DNA of 64,000 nucleotides from Leptospira sp. GIMC2001 (GCF_028462125.1 NZ_CP115467.1:1-64000); one strand, 5' to 3'. Shown: positions 26,457 through 35,646, numbered from the stretch's first letter. Numbers and translations: made by a program. The notes: generated by a model from the letters alone, not told the origin.

Positions 26457-26858
26457 ATGGGTGCAACGTCAGGTGGCGATGAAGAAGAAATAGGGAATAT
26501 AAATATCACACCGATGGTGGATGTGATTTTGGTTCTACTTGTGATTTTTATGGTAACAGCCAATTTCCTTAAGAAAGAATCTATCAATATAAATTTACCA
26601 AAAGTTGCAGCAGCTGATCCCAACATAGCTGAGTCCAAACAAGTAGCACTCACTAGGGATGGCAAGATTCTGTTCGAAGGTAAAGAAAGCAGTTTGGAAC
26701 TGATGATACGAAACTTAGAGAGAGACGCAAAGCTACAACCAAATATGCGTCTAACACTTTCTGCAGATGAGAAACTCCCTTATGGTAAGATAACAGAAGT
26801 TATGGGATTGATTCGAAAAGCTGGTGTGACACGGATTGCACTCTCGGTAAAAAAATAA
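26457..26858 (+). CDS. exbD: ExbD/TolR-type energy-transducing protein
   Basis: This 133-residue protein has a single N-terminal transmembrane helix whose start NITPMVDVILVLL carries the essential membrane Asp. A periplasmic ExbD/TolR domain follows (ALTRDGKILFEGKESS, LTLSADEKLPYGKI). AAGGAGGAAG precedes the ATG. It pairs with ExbB immediately upstream. Confidence 0.92.
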   Translation: MGATSGGDEEEIGNINITPMVDVILVLLVIFMVTANFLKKESININLPKVAAADPNIAESKQVALTRDGKILFEGKESSLELMIRNLERDAKLQPNMRLTLSADEKLPYGKITEVMGLIRKAGVTRIALSVKK

Positions 26859-26864
26859 ATTTTT

Positions 26865-27506
26865 ATGAATATAGATTGGTTGAAAATCAAGAAAGAAATC
26901 AAAATTTTCGGAGTTTTTCGATTCTGTCTATTGGCATCTATATTTTTGCATGTAGGAACTTACGGGACTTATTACATTGCAACCTACGTTTCTACACAAG
27001 AATCGGAAGAAGTTGACACCTCTGATATGGAAGTGGATTTCGAAGAGATTCCACCTGAATTATTGGGAGGAACTTCTAGTCCAGCACCAGTAGAAAAACA
27101 AGAATGGGTTGAAGGTTCTAGTAAGGATCAAGACAAAGAAGCGCCTGATGATTCGGACATCAATCCGAACGCTTTGTCCGGAGATGGAACCGATAAAGAC
27201 GGGTTCTTGTATTCCTATAATGGTGACAGACCACCTACTCCAATCATTGATTTTGATCTGCGAGATTATTTTCCTGATCAGGCAAAAGCCGCAAGCATTA
27301 CCAACAAAACAATTGTCGTAATGGTTCAGATCGATGAACGTGGACAATTGCTAGGTACAAAAGTTGTATCTGGTAAGGCAGGTTACGGATTTGACGAAGC
27401 CGCCATTAAAATCGTGAGACGTGCCAGATTTGCTCCAGGATATCTGGATGGCAAACCAACTCGCATGGCTCATAGATTGCCTATAAATTTCACTCTGGAG
27501 GATTAA
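26865..27506 (+). CDS. tonB: TonB-family energy transducer
   Basis: One transmembrane helix (CLLASIFLHVGTYGTYYI, about 20-42) leads to an acidic periplasmic spacer (Asp/Glu/Ser rich rather than the usual Pro-Lys). The TonB C-terminal domain (about 140-213) has VVMVQIDERGQLLGTKVVSG and DEAAIKIVRRARFAPGYLDG. At 213 residues it is short, and the spacer must span the periplasm in extended form. It is part of the exbB-exbD-tonB operon. Confidence 0.88.
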   Translation: MNIDWLKIKKEIKIFGVFRFCLLASIFLHVGTYGTYYIATYVSTQESEEVDTSDMEVDFEEIPPELLGGTSSPAPVEKQEWVEGSSKDQDKEAPDDSDINPNALSGDGTDKDGFLYSYNGDRPPTPIIDFDLRDYFPDQAKAASITNKTIVVMVQIDERGQLLGTKVVSGKAGYGFDEAAIKIVRRARFAPGYLDGKPTRMAHRLPINFTLED

Positions 27507-27507
27507 T

Positions 27508-29895
27508 ATGGGAATACCCAGTCTTCGGAGGTTCACTCTGTTCGGAGTGCTCCTGATTTTTGTCTCCTCGTTGCGTCACCACTCATCCTTGGTTGGTTCT
27601 GAAGATCCTGAATTTGAAGGTTACAGAGCAGGAATTATTTCAGATTCAGGTGAGCTAGAAATTTCGATTCCTACAGCCCCTGCTTTAGAAATAAATAATT
27701 TACCAAGTAAATCTGATCTGTCTTCTCAGCTACCCCTTCCCTACCCTCAAGGCAATCAAGCTAGTTCCGTTGGTTTTGCGTTAGGCTATGCTCTCAAATC
27801 TTACACAGAAAATCGTAAACTTCCAAAACCGAAAAATCTTTCCAAGCTATCAGTTTCGAATCCAGATAATCAAAATATTTTCTTTTCTCCTTCGTTTATA
27901 TACAACTCGACCAATCAAGGCAAGGATCTTGGTGGATCTCTCCTTGACGGTCTTATTCTTCTTGCAACAAAAGGAATCGCTACTTGGTCGGAGATGCCTT
28001 ATAAGTTGAATGATTATCGAAGTCAACCGAATCCATCACTGACTACCAACCTACAATACAAGATTCATGATTTTCGAAGATTCCAAGTCTCAGACTTGGC
28101 TATGATGAAAGCATATATAAACAATGGTCATCCACTGCCAGCGTCTTTGCTATTTTATGAAGGCTATACCAAAGCACGAGATCGCGATATATTAAATAAG
28201 TTGGATGGCAAATTCATTGGCGGACAGGTTGTTCTGATTTGTGGATACGATGATTCTAAAAAAGCATTTAAATTTTGGAATTCTTGGGGGCCAGATTGGG
28301 GAGATGATGGATATGGTTGGATTAGCTACTCTCATTTCCAGAAAACGGCTAAAGCAGTTTTCTGGGTAGATGACTCCCCTAATCTTCGTTCACCGATAGA
28401 AATTGCGAAATCCTATCCAATGGAGATAGTTGCAACAAGAGGCAATTACAAAGATAGAGTTCGAATTTCTTGGACTTCAGTAAATAATGCAATTGGTTAT
28501 GAGATCTACCGTAAGCGAACATCGGAATCTAAATTTCAATTAGTTGGGTTATCCGTGAATCAGAATTTTGAGGACTTTGGTGTTCAGAAAAATCTTGCCT
28601 ATAACTATTCTGTGTCCTCTGTATTTGCAGATGAATCTTCTGCTTTATCTCAAGAATGGGTTGAGGGATATGCATCGGAGAAAATTCTTCCGAGTCATAC
28701 CCAAGAAATTACAGGACTTACAGCAACTCATGGGAATTTCAATGATAGAATTCTAATTCAATGGGATCCAATCCCGGGAGTCAAAAGCTACCATCTCTAT
28801 AAATTCAATCGATATTCACAAGAATTTAGGCTTCTATCCAAAACCAATAAGCCAGAACATATTGACCGACGCGCAGAACGAAATGGAAATTTAGAATTCT
28901 ATCGTGTGTCCGTTGAAGGGCCTTATGCTAAATCTCAATTGAGCCCAGCTAAATTCGGCTATACTTCATCTCGTAGCATGTCTCTTCCTCCACCGCACGA
29001 AGTTGAGGCAAGTAAGGGTGATCATATCGATCGTATTACGGTGAATTGGGCGCCTGTAAACGGTGCAGCAGAGTACAAGGTGTTCCGAATGAGTAGCAAA
29101 TCGGGTAAAACTTGGGAAGAAATTGCAAGCACTGTGAATAATATCTACGATGATATCTCCCCTTCTTCGCCTAGCAATTATTACTCGGTAGCCTCTCAAA
29201 ATAAATTAGGAACTTGGAATCGAGGCTCTACCCCAGTTCTAGGAACACTTGCACAATCAACGGAGAGAAATACCGGACTAAAACCTCCTAGCGCAGTAGA
29301 AATTCGGGAATTAAAAACTCTAAATTCTAATGAACTATTATTGCGACTCAGTTGGAAGGTGATAAAGGATGCGAAATCTTACTATATCTACAAGCGTAGT
29401 GTTGCAACTTCATGGGTCAAATTGGGCGAATCGAAATCTAGCTACTATCAATTCCCTCTAAAACTAAACGACAAATTCACACAATATGCAGTAAGCTCTG
29501 TAAATGAATATGGTATTGAAGGAAGAAAATCCAAGAGAATAACTTTTGCAAAAATGGAACCGATCGTTGATGAAGTAACAACAAGAGCATTCGGTGCAGA
29601 ATCCAATCTGGAGAAATTCAAAGGACCTTGGACATCTTTGTATTGGGATGGAAAAGCAAATGTAATCAATGTTACGCTGAAGATAGATTCCAAAGACGAA
29701 ACGAATGAGACTTGTGAGATCCAATTCAATCAAAAAGTTATTTACGAGGGTGACTATATCCAGGAAGCCAAAATCGTAGATCCGAATGGTAGCTTCCAAA
29801 TAGAAATTTCTAATTCAGGGGAAGCTTTAATGATGGAGATTAAAGACAAAAAAGTCTTCAAAGAAAAGACTGTTCTCTCATTCTTGCGAGAATAA
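27508..29895 (+). CDS. Papain-fold (C1A) pseudopeptidase with FN3 domains
   Basis: The 795-residue exported protein has a signal segment (1-30), a C1A papain-like domain (about 65-300), four fibronectin-III-like modules (about 305-690) and a beta-rich C-terminal domain. Against the intact paralogue at 50765 the alignment is ungapped around the active site. The catalytic Cys is Ser87 and the catalytic His is Gln240, while the oxyanion Gln (Gln81) and Asn258 in FWNSWG remain. It is therefore unlikely to be a cysteine protease and may bind peptides or proteins instead. It starts one base after the tonB stop, so it belongs to the TonB operon. Confidence 0.82.
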   Translation: MGIPSLRRFTLFGVLLIFVSSLRHHSSLVGSEDPEFEGYRAGIISDSGELEISIPTAPALEINNLPSKSDLSSQLPLPYPQGNQASSVGFALGYALKSYTENRKLPKPKNLSKLSVSNPDNQNIFFSPSFIYNSTNQGKDLGGSLLDGLILLATKGIATWSEMPYKLNDYRSQPNPSLTTNLQYKIHDFRRFQVSDLAMMKAYINNGHPLPASLLFYEGYTKARDRDILNKLDGKFIGGQVVLICGYDDSKKAFKFWNSWGPDWGDDGYGWISYSHFQKTAKAVFWVDDSPNLRSPIEIAKSYPMEIVATRGNYKDRVRISWTSVNNAIGYEIYRKRTSESKFQLVGLSVNQNFEDFGVQKNLAYNYSVSSVFADESSALSQEWVEGYASEKILPSHTQEITGLTATHGNFNDRILIQWDPIPGVKSYHLYKFNRYSQEFRLLSKTNKPEHIDRRAERNGNLEFYRVSVEGPYAKSQLSPAKFGYTSSRSMSLPPPHEVEASKGDHIDRITVNWAPVNGAAEYKVFRMSSKSGKTWEEIASTVNNIYDDISPSSPSNYYSVASQNKLGTWNRGSTPVLGTLAQSTERNTGLKPPSAVEIRELKTLNSNELLLRLSWKVIKDAKSYYIYKRSVATSWVKLGESKSSYYQFPLKLNDKFTQYAVSSVNEYGIEGRKSKRITFAKMEPIVDEVTTRAFGAESNLEKFKGPWTSLYWDGKANVINVTLKIDSKDETNETCEIQFNQKVIYEGDYIQEAKIVDPNGSFQIEISNSGEALMMEIKDKKVFKEKTVLSFLRE

Positions 29896-29904
29896 TATCT
29901 AATC

Positions 29905-29923
29905 TAACATTCACTGAATGTTA
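29905..29923. repeat. 19-bp palindrome after the TonB operon
   Basis: TAACATTCA and TGAATGTTA flank a single central C. It lies 10 bases after the pseudopeptidase stop and could be a small hairpin or a protein site. Confidence 0.35.
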
Positions 29924-29949
29924 AATTCTTCCTCAGTACAAATGCTACA

Positions 29950-29976
29950 GTCCGTTTGATTTTATTTCAAACGGAC
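29950..29976. terminator. Hairpin terminator candidate between convergent genes
   Basis: GTCCGTTTGA (29950-29959) and TCAAACGGAC (29967-29976) form a perfect 10-bp stem with a 7-base loop between the plus-strand TonB operon and a minus-strand gene. There is no strong U-tract on either side, so it may work as a bidirectional stability or termination hairpin. Confidence 0.5.
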
Positions 29977-29994
29977 ACAAACTGGTTTCTGAAT

Positions 29995-30384
29995 TCAAAA
30001 AATAGTCGATGACTCACAATTTTTGCGACAGGTCTTCTCGAGACCATCGCATGTTCCTAGAAGAATTGCTACGTCTTCTCCCGCCGGGGAACGATCTCCT
30101 TGAGTGAAACGAAAGAATAGTGAATTCTGCAAATAGCAGTTGGATTCAATTTCTGAACATTTATTTCTCTCGTAGCATTCCTCCCGAAATGAAAGAGGGG
30201 TGCCGCATTGAATTTGCAATGCCAACGCTATTCCAAAACTCATTAAGAAAGCTAATTGCTTAAATGAGTAAAAAATTTGGAATCGGAAGTTGCACCAATT
30301 CTGAACTACTATTTTTATTTTCATTTTTTGAATCAAAGTATTACAAAAGAAATCTAAATTATCTAGAAATAGTTTCATTTTCAA
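29995..30384 (-). CDS. Small Cys-rich lipoprotein candidate
   Basis: The 129-residue frame contains SFGIALALQIQC, a plausible lipobox with a preceding hydrophobic helix. A mature part with seven Cys residues follows (ECYERNKC, NCYLQN, TCDGLEKTCRKNC). The start is uncertain: ATG at 30384 overlaps the upstream gene by 26 bases, and an ATG at 30327 gives a more typical signal. Its Cys pattern resembles the small lipoprotein at 25172. Unknown function. Confidence 0.5.
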   Translation of the reverse strand: MKMKLFLDNLDFFCNTLIQKMKIKIVVQNWCNFRFQIFYSFKQLAFLMSFGIALALQIQCGTPLSFREECYERNKCSEIESNCYLQNSLFFRFTQGDRSPAGEDVAILLGTCDGLEKTCRKNCESSTIF

Positions 30385-31765
30385 AATTCAATTTACCTAA
30401 GCTTGAAATTTTTATCTGAACATTCGATGAATTCTCAAATGTTACCTTGCCTTTGAGTTGAATTTCTATATCGAATAACCAATCTCCTTTGACTAGCAAG
30501 GATTCACATGCAAATAATGATGGAACAAAAACAAAACGCGAGTCATAGTCATTGATCTTTTTATAAAAGGCATCATCTAGTTCAACAATTGGCTCTCCCA
30601 GTCCTAGTTTCTTTCGAGCAAGGGGCATGGTTAGAGAATAGTCTTCGTTCAAATCATAAGCATCAGATCTGCGTACTAGATAATCTTCTGTTTTCTTAAC
30701 AGGCGCAAAACGGTCACGAGGTATGATAATTCCTTTAAAGTTTGGAAAACTTCCGACAGCAGATCCCATGGCGGTTTCAATTTGTATTACGTCTTGTGCT
30801 TCCACTTTTTTCGGATTTACAATTAGAGATAAACGGAACTTTCCTTGATTCCATCGCTCTTTGAGGGAATGAAGATTTATCCATAAATTATTGGTTGAAA
30901 AGGTTCGGAATTTACCCATGCCAGTGAATTCTGATTCAAATTCTGGAGGAACTTGAGCAGTCTCAAGCAATTCGTAATGAAGGAATTTTCCGTCGCGGAT
31001 CTTACGATAGATTGCCCCACCCTTCTTGTCTGCGAGAGTCTTGGGTGTCATCTCCATTGCAAAATCCAATTTATTCTTAAGCATAAAATTCACAACAGAT
31101 GTATCAACTGTCGCACCCAAGTTGTCTCCATTGGAAAGAAATGCAATTTCATATCCATTAGATAACAATTCATCTAAGATTCCCGTTTCCACCAATGTAA
31201 AATAGATGTCACCATGTCCGGGAGGACACCAATCTTCTTTTGGATCTTTGCAGCTAATCGGGGTTAATCCATTTTTTAAGAGTCTCGGAACTTTGTGTTG
31301 AAGAAAGCTAGTTGGAATGGATTGAGATATTCCGGATGACTTGAGTTCTTCTTGCGAATCGGCCTGTGTATTAAAGCTGTCCATTAATAGCAGCGGAATC
31401 TCAACTCCGTATTCTTGTCTTAGATATAAAACTTGGTTTGCGATGATTTTTAGAAAGGAGAGTCCATTCTTGATAGGAATCAGAGATTTCGCTTTCGACA
31501 AACCCATAGAAGTTCCAAGACCACCGTTCAATTTTATTATAACAAGTTTTGATAGGTCTTCTTTGGATGCCGAATAGTCCGTACGGATTTGTTCATAAGT
31601 TATTTCGTCTTCTTCTGGAATTAGATCACCAACTTCTTTCCAAACTGCGATTCCAGTCTCACCATTTTTTACTTGGCTCACTTTAGATAGAAAATCTTCA
31701 ATAAACTCAGGACTGAGATTTGCCTCTTCCATCTTTTCCTTAATCTTTATTTCATGACTTTCCAT
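30359..31765 (-). CDS. UTP-glucose-1-phosphate uridylyltransferase (eukaryote-type UDPGP family)
   Basis: It makes UDP-glucose for surface glycans. KLNGGLGTSMGLSKAKSLI is the nucleotide-binding loop of the UDPGP (UGP2-like) family, not of bacterial GalU. FNTQADS, GHGDIYFTL and LSNGDNLGATVD are further family motifs. The length of 468 residues agrees with eukaryotic UGPases. A small secreted-protein gene lies 8 bases upstream on the same strand. Confidence 0.85.
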   Translation of the reverse strand: MESHEIKIKEKMEEANLSPEFIEDFLSKVSQVKNGETGIAVWKEVGDLIPEEDEITYEQIRTDYSASKEDLSKLVIIKLNGGLGTSMGLSKAKSLIPIKNGLSFLKIIANQVLYLRQEYGVEIPLLLMDSFNTQADSQEELKSSGISQSIPTSFLQHKVPRLLKNGLTPISCKDPKEDWCPPGHGDIYFTLVETGILDELLSNGYEIAFLSNGDNLGATVDTSVVNFMLKNKLDFAMEMTPKTLADKKGGAIYRKIRDGKFLHYELLETAQVPPEFESEFTGMGKFRTFSTNNLWINLHSLKERWNQGKFRLSLIVNPKKVEAQDVIQIETAMGSAVGSFPNFKGIIIPRDRFAPVKKTEDYLVRRSDAYDLNEDYSLTMPLARKKLGLGEPIVELDDAFYKKINDYDSRFVFVPSLFACESLLVKGDWLFDIEIQLKGKVTFENSSNVQIKISSLGKLNFENETISR

Positions 31766-31773
31766 TGTATCTC

Positions 31774-32181
31774 CTAATTGACGTATTTTATAAAATTATT
31801 ACGGTCTAATTCTTCATCCAACTCTCCGAATTGAATCCAATATGGTTTCTCTTTATTGAGTGGATCAAAATACAATTTAACAAGCATCTCTCGTCCACCT
31901 TTAGCTTTAACAATTTGTTTCTCTAAAGGTTCGTAGTTGGACATGTAAACTAGGAAAGTATAAATATATACGATTCTTTTATTTGATAATCTGTATTGAA
32001 GTATCCCTTTGTTATTGATGTTTTTCTTTTTTATCGAATCGTAAGGTAGCGGAATCTGTTCGTCCCAAGTTTTTTTTAGAATAGGATCGATTTTGCCATA
32101 GCTTGTATAATTTGAATAGACAGGAAGTGCTAAGAAGAAAAGTATAAAAAGTACAAGAGCAGAAGATCCGAATCGATTCAT
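31774..32181 (-). CDS. Small exported protein upstream of the UDP-glucose gene
   Basis: ATG at 32181 gives 135 residues with a signal peptide (SALVLFILFFLALPVYS). A beta-rich mature part follows with YSNYTSYGKIDPILKKTW and a terminal FIKYVN. No family is recognised. It is divergent from the hydrolase-fold gene at 32250 and probably co-transcribed with the uridylyltransferase. Confidence 0.5.
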   Translation of the reverse strand: MNRFGSSALVLFILFFLALPVYSNYTSYGKIDPILKKTWDEQIPLPYDSIKKKNINNKGILQYRLSNKRIVYIYTFLVYMSNYEPLEKQIVKAKGGREMLVKLYFDPLNKEKPYWIQFGELDEELDRNNFIKYVN

Positions 32182-32249
32182 GTCTGTCGTCCAGAATAGA
32201 AGAATCCTTGCTCTTGGCAAGCAAACCATTTCAAGTTGGAGATTACAAA

Positions 32250-33155
32250 ATGTCGATGCTCTTAGAATTTTGGGAATTTGTAACGGGTCTTCTATTCGGT
32301 TTATTCAATCAGAAGAAGAGCCTTCCGAGTGATCTCAGTTCACGCGACGTAATGATTTTACCAGGGATGGGAATGTCGTCAGGTTTCTATTCTAAATTGG
32401 AGAAATATCTTTCCAAAGCAGGTTACAGACCAATTACAATTCCACTGCCTGCTTGGAAATCCGAAAAAGAAATCCTACCTATACTTGCGAATTATTTGAA
32501 CCGTTCGGCTCCATACACAATTGTTATTGCCCACAATACTGCTGGACTTCTAATGAGCGCCTTACCCGATTCTTCAAGAAGAAATGTGGACACTTTGATC
32601 ACATTGGGCACACCATTTCACGGATACAAAGTTCTAGGTTTCTTACAAGAACAAGGCCGTGAACCACAATCAAGCAGGTTGTCTGCAAGACATCCAGCGT
32701 ATTTATTTTTTAATAGATTCCAGCCTCTGTCACCTATTCAAGAATTTATTTTCAAATCAACCGATACAGCATATGGACAAGGAAGAGATCAATGGTTCGA
32801 TATACCAGGCAACTACAATCTAGTTAGGCGATCGGAAAACCTAAGAACACTCGTGGAATTTCTATTTTCCATTCGTCCACCAATTCCAAAAATGCCAAAA
32901 GATACTACAATACTTACCAATGATGTGAAACTTGCTTCAGCCAAATCTGCTGAAAAACCTACTGGTATTACAGATTCTAAATCATCATCGAATTCCAAGT
33001 CGAAACCAAAAGCGAATGCCAATAAACCAAATTCCAAAAATGCGAAGAGCAATCATAATCCGATCAAGTCTTCAAAGGATTCTGGTAAAAAACTATCTTC
33101 CAAAAAGTCTTCCAATTCGAAGAATAGTAAGCAAGCCAAGAAAAAGAAGAAATAG
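32250..33155 (+). CDS. Alpha/beta-hydrolase-fold protein lacking the nucleophile Ser
   Basis: The protein of 301 residues has a lipase-like fold: LPGMGMSSGFY, then a nucleophile-elbow position reading IAHNTAGLL instead of GHSxGG, then LITLGTPFHGYK as in bacterial lipases. The Ser is Asn96 (AAT at 32535-32537), so hydrolysis by the normal triad is unlikely. The last 75 residues are a low-complexity Lys/Ser/Asn tail. The start at 32250 is set by GGAG ten bases upstream. It is possibly a binding or scaffold protein. Confidence 0.65.
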   Translation: MSMLLEFWEFVTGLLFGLFNQKKSLPSDLSSRDVMILPGMGMSSGFYSKLEKYLSKAGYRPITIPLPAWKSEKEILPILANYLNRSAPYTIVIAHNTAGLLMSALPDSSRRNVDTLITLGTPFHGYKVLGFLQEQGREPQSSRLSARHPAYLFFNRFQPLSPIQEFIFKSTDTAYGQGRDQWFDIPGNYNLVRRSENLRTLVEFLFSIRPPIPKMPKDTTILTNDVKLASAKSAEKPTGITDSKSSSNSKSKPKANANKPNSKNAKSNHNPIKSSKDSGKKLSSKKSSNSKNSKQAKKKKK

Positions 33156-33172
33156 ATTATAAAGGTTAAGTT

Positions 33173-33598
33173 ATGAAAATCGAATTAGATTTAGTCAATG
33201 CCCCCTTCGCGATGGTTGCAAAGAACCCAGATGGCAATACAGTATCCATTGATGCAAGCCCAGAAATTGGTGGTCAAGGTAAAGGAGCTCGTCCAACAGA
33301 ACTTTTGCTCATGGGTGTCGCTGGTTGTAGCGGAATCGATATTTTGTCCATTCTCGCTAAGATGAAGGCTGTTGTAGATAGCTTCCATGTGGATGTGGTT
33401 GGTGACAAAGAAGAGGTAGGAACTGTAAAATTATTTACGAAAATTTCTATCCATTATAAATTCACAGGTGATCTTGAAGCAGATAAAGTGAAGAGAGCAA
33501 TTGATTTATCTCTAGAAAAGTATTGTTCTGTTTCTAAGACTCTTGAGAAAACCGCCAAGATCAGCTATACCTTTGAAATCAATGGCGAGAAGCATTGA
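33173..33598 (+). CDS. OsmC/Ohr-family protein
   Basis: This 141-residue OsmC-like protein has the two redox Cys in the usual places: GVAGCSGIDIL (first helix) and KYCSVSKTL (second). Members reduce organic peroxides or are YhfA-type proteins of unknown substrate. It lies 17 bases after the hydrolase-fold gene on the same strand. Confidence 0.85.
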   Translation: MKIELDLVNAPFAMVAKNPDGNTVSIDASPEIGGQGKGARPTELLLMGVAGCSGIDILSILAKMKAVVDSFHVDVVGDKEEVGTVKLFTKISIHYKFTGDLEADKVKRAIDLSLEKYCSVSKTLEKTAKISYTFEINGEKH

Positions 33599-33681
33599 TT
33601 TATTTTAAGTAGGATCAAATTTTCCTTACAACGCTTAAGAAAGGAGCTTGATCCCCTACCCTACTCTCAGAGCATCGAAAT

Positions 33682-34875
33682 ATGAATTCTGAGACGCCTC
33701 CAGATCCCAAATTTGAGACACTAGCTGTTCGCACCCAAATGAGCCGTTCTCATCATAGAGAGCATTCTACTCCACTATTTATGACATCTAGTTTTGTCTT
33801 CGATGATGCAGAACAGGCGAGAGCCTTGTTTGCAGACGAAGTACCTGGCAATATTTATACAAGGTTCTCGAACCCCAATACAAACGAACTGGTAGATAAA
33901 ATTTGTCAAATGGAGAAAGCTGAGGATGGGATCGCAACGGCTTCTGGCATGAGTGCAATATTCACGAGCTTTATGGCTCTACTCCGTCAGGGTGATCATG
34001 TCATTGCATCTCGATCTGTTTTTGGATCTACACATCAAATACTTACTCAGATTCTACCTCGCTACGGAATCAGCTTTGACTATGCAGACATTGCAAATCC
34101 TGATTCTTGGGAAAAGCTTTTCAAACCTAACACTCGTATGGTGTTTATTGAGACTCCATCCAATCCAGCCTTGGATTTAATTGATCTTGAGTGGCTAGGG
34201 AAATTGTGTAAATCTAAGAACGTAATCTTAAATGTTGATAATTGCTTTTGTACGCCTTATCTTCAGACACCGCTTGAATATGGTGCTGATCTATCCATAC
34301 ATTCAGCAACCAAGTTCTTAGATGGCCAAGGTCGCACAATCGGTGGCTTAATTGCTGGAAGGCGTGACCTACTGAAGGAAATCCGTTTCTATGCAAGACA
34401 TTCAGGACCAAGTCTGTCACCATTCAATGCATGGATTCTATCCAAAAGTCTTGAAACTCTCGCAGTTAGAATGGAGAGACATTGCCAGAATGCATTGGAA
34501 CTCGCTAAATATCTAGAAACATTAGATGATATCGAAGTTGTTAAATACCCATTTCTTCCATCGCATCCTCAATATAAATTGGCTAAGAAGCAAATGAGAT
34601 TGGGTGGTGGAGTGGTAAGTTTTCAAGTTAAAGGTGGCATCAGTCGTGGAAGGAAATTTTTAAATTCCTTGGAGATGTTCTCACACTCAGCGAATTTGGG
34701 TGATTCCCGAACGATTGCTACGCATCCAGCATCAACAACTCATTCCAAACTGAGCGAAGCCGAAAGACTTGCAGTAGGAATTGAACCCGGACTCATTCGA
34801 GTGTCTGTTGGTCTCGAGCATATTGACGATATTAAAAATGAGATTGATATGGCTATTGTGAAAAGCCGATCTTAA
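33682..34875 (+). CDS. metZ: O-succinylhomoserine sulfhydrylase / Cys-Met PLP enzyme
   Basis: This Cys/Met-metabolism PLP enzyme of fold type I has the pyridoxal Lys211 in SIHSATKFLDGQGR. The N-terminal FETLAVRTQMSRSHHREHS and TSSFVFDDAEQARALF with YTRFSNPN match MetZ-type direct sulfhydrylation of O-succinylhomoserine to homocysteine. The length of 397 is normal. Cystathionine gamma-synthase is a close alternative. A possible GGATCAA/TTGATCC stem lies in the 83-bp upstream gap, but no S-box riboswitch fits. Confidence 0.82.
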   Translation: MNSETPPDPKFETLAVRTQMSRSHHREHSTPLFMTSSFVFDDAEQARALFADEVPGNIYTRFSNPNTNELVDKICQMEKAEDGIATASGMSAIFTSFMALLRQGDHVIASRSVFGSTHQILTQILPRYGISFDYADIANPDSWEKLFKPNTRMVFIETPSNPALDLIDLEWLGKLCKSKNVILNVDNCFCTPYLQTPLEYGADLSIHSATKFLDGQGRTIGGLIAGRRDLLKEIRFYARHSGPSLSPFNAWILSKSLETLAVRMERHCQNALELAKYLETLDDIEVVKYPFLPSHPQYKLAKKQMRLGGGVVSFQVKGGISRGRKFLNSLEMFSHSANLGDSRTIATHPASTTHSKLSEAERLAVGIEPGLIRVSVGLEHIDDIKNEIDMAIVKSRS

Positions 34876-34892
34876 TAAAGATCCGAATCGGT

Positions 34893-35495
34893 TTACTTTA
34901 CATTCTCTGCTATCAATTGAGACATGCGGTCAGCCACGCTGTCGTATGCACATGACTCAATAAAAATATCTTCCTTGCTCCAGATAAGACTCAAACCTAA
35001 TAGATATTTGGCGATCCTAAAAGGTGTCCAATCGGTACCAGGGCTCTTTCTTGATTGAAGCAATATCGATCCTGACTCAACGAGTACTACTTTCATTGAA
35101 AAAGTATCTACAAGATAGTTTATCGGTTGTTTATCCACCGACACATAATTTAGAGCGGTGCCTCGTCCAACTATAATCGCATCGACGCCAAGAATCCTTC
35201 CGATCTTTGTAGAAGTCTCTGTGTCAATGACTCCAGATCTTGAGAGTTTTTGTTCATTTAGAATTTTGAAAATCTGTTCACGCTCAATAATCTCCCAACG
35301 AGAATACTTCAATAAGCGATGAACAAAAGAATCAGAAAACTCAGCTCCCCAATTTGCATTATTCATATCAAAATTGAGAACTGCTACTTTTCGAACTGGT
35401 GGAACTTGAGCCTTGGTCTTACTGGTAGAAATTGTTGAGCAAGAAATTGACAAGGTTAGAAAGAGAATAAACAAATATGGATTCAAAGATTTCAT
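34893..35495 (-). CDS. CsgG-like lipoprotein
   Basis: The 200-residue lipoprotein (signal LFILFLTLSISC) has a CsgG/LpoB-like domain: VAVLNFDMNNANWGAEFSDS, RWEIIEREQIFKILNEQ and IGRILGVDAIIVGRGTAL. Such proteins act at the outer membrane as secretion pores or as activators of cell-wall enzymes. Which role applies here is unknown. An inverted repeat (35571-35579 / 35599-35607) lies upstream. Confidence 0.7.
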   Translation of the reverse strand: MKSLNPYLFILFLTLSISCSTISTSKTKAQVPPVRKVAVLNFDMNNANWGAEFSDSFVHRLLKYSRWEIIEREQIFKILNEQKLSRSGVIDTETSTKIGRILGVDAIIVGRGTALNYVSVDKQPINYLVDTFSMKVVLVESGSILLQSRKSPGTDWTPFRIAKYLLGLSLIWSKEDIFIESCAYDSVADRMSQLIAENVK

Positions 35496-35570
35496 TTGCC
35501 ATCAATTCTAACTTGGTAAAAAAATTGTAAAGAAAATAATAGAGCAAAACAGAATTCCTTCAATCATATA

Positions 35571-35607
35571 GCTGTGAGTATAAAACTCAATAATTTACAC
35601 TCACAGC
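35571..35607. repeat. Inverted repeat between the dehydrogenase and CsgG-like genes
   Basis: GCTGTGAGT (35571-35579) and ACTCACAGC (35599-35607) are complementary with a 19-base loop. It lies downstream of ndh and upstream of the CsgG-like gene on the same strand. It may terminate or separate the two, though no U-tract is present. Confidence 0.35.
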
Positions 35608-35646
35608 CACTCAATTGCAATCTGGTAATTTCAATGCAAAGGTTCT

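Noticed and set aside
33599..33681. SAM riboswitch upstream of metZ
   Set aside because: The gap is only 83 bases and shows one possible stem, without S-box core motifs or a terminator.
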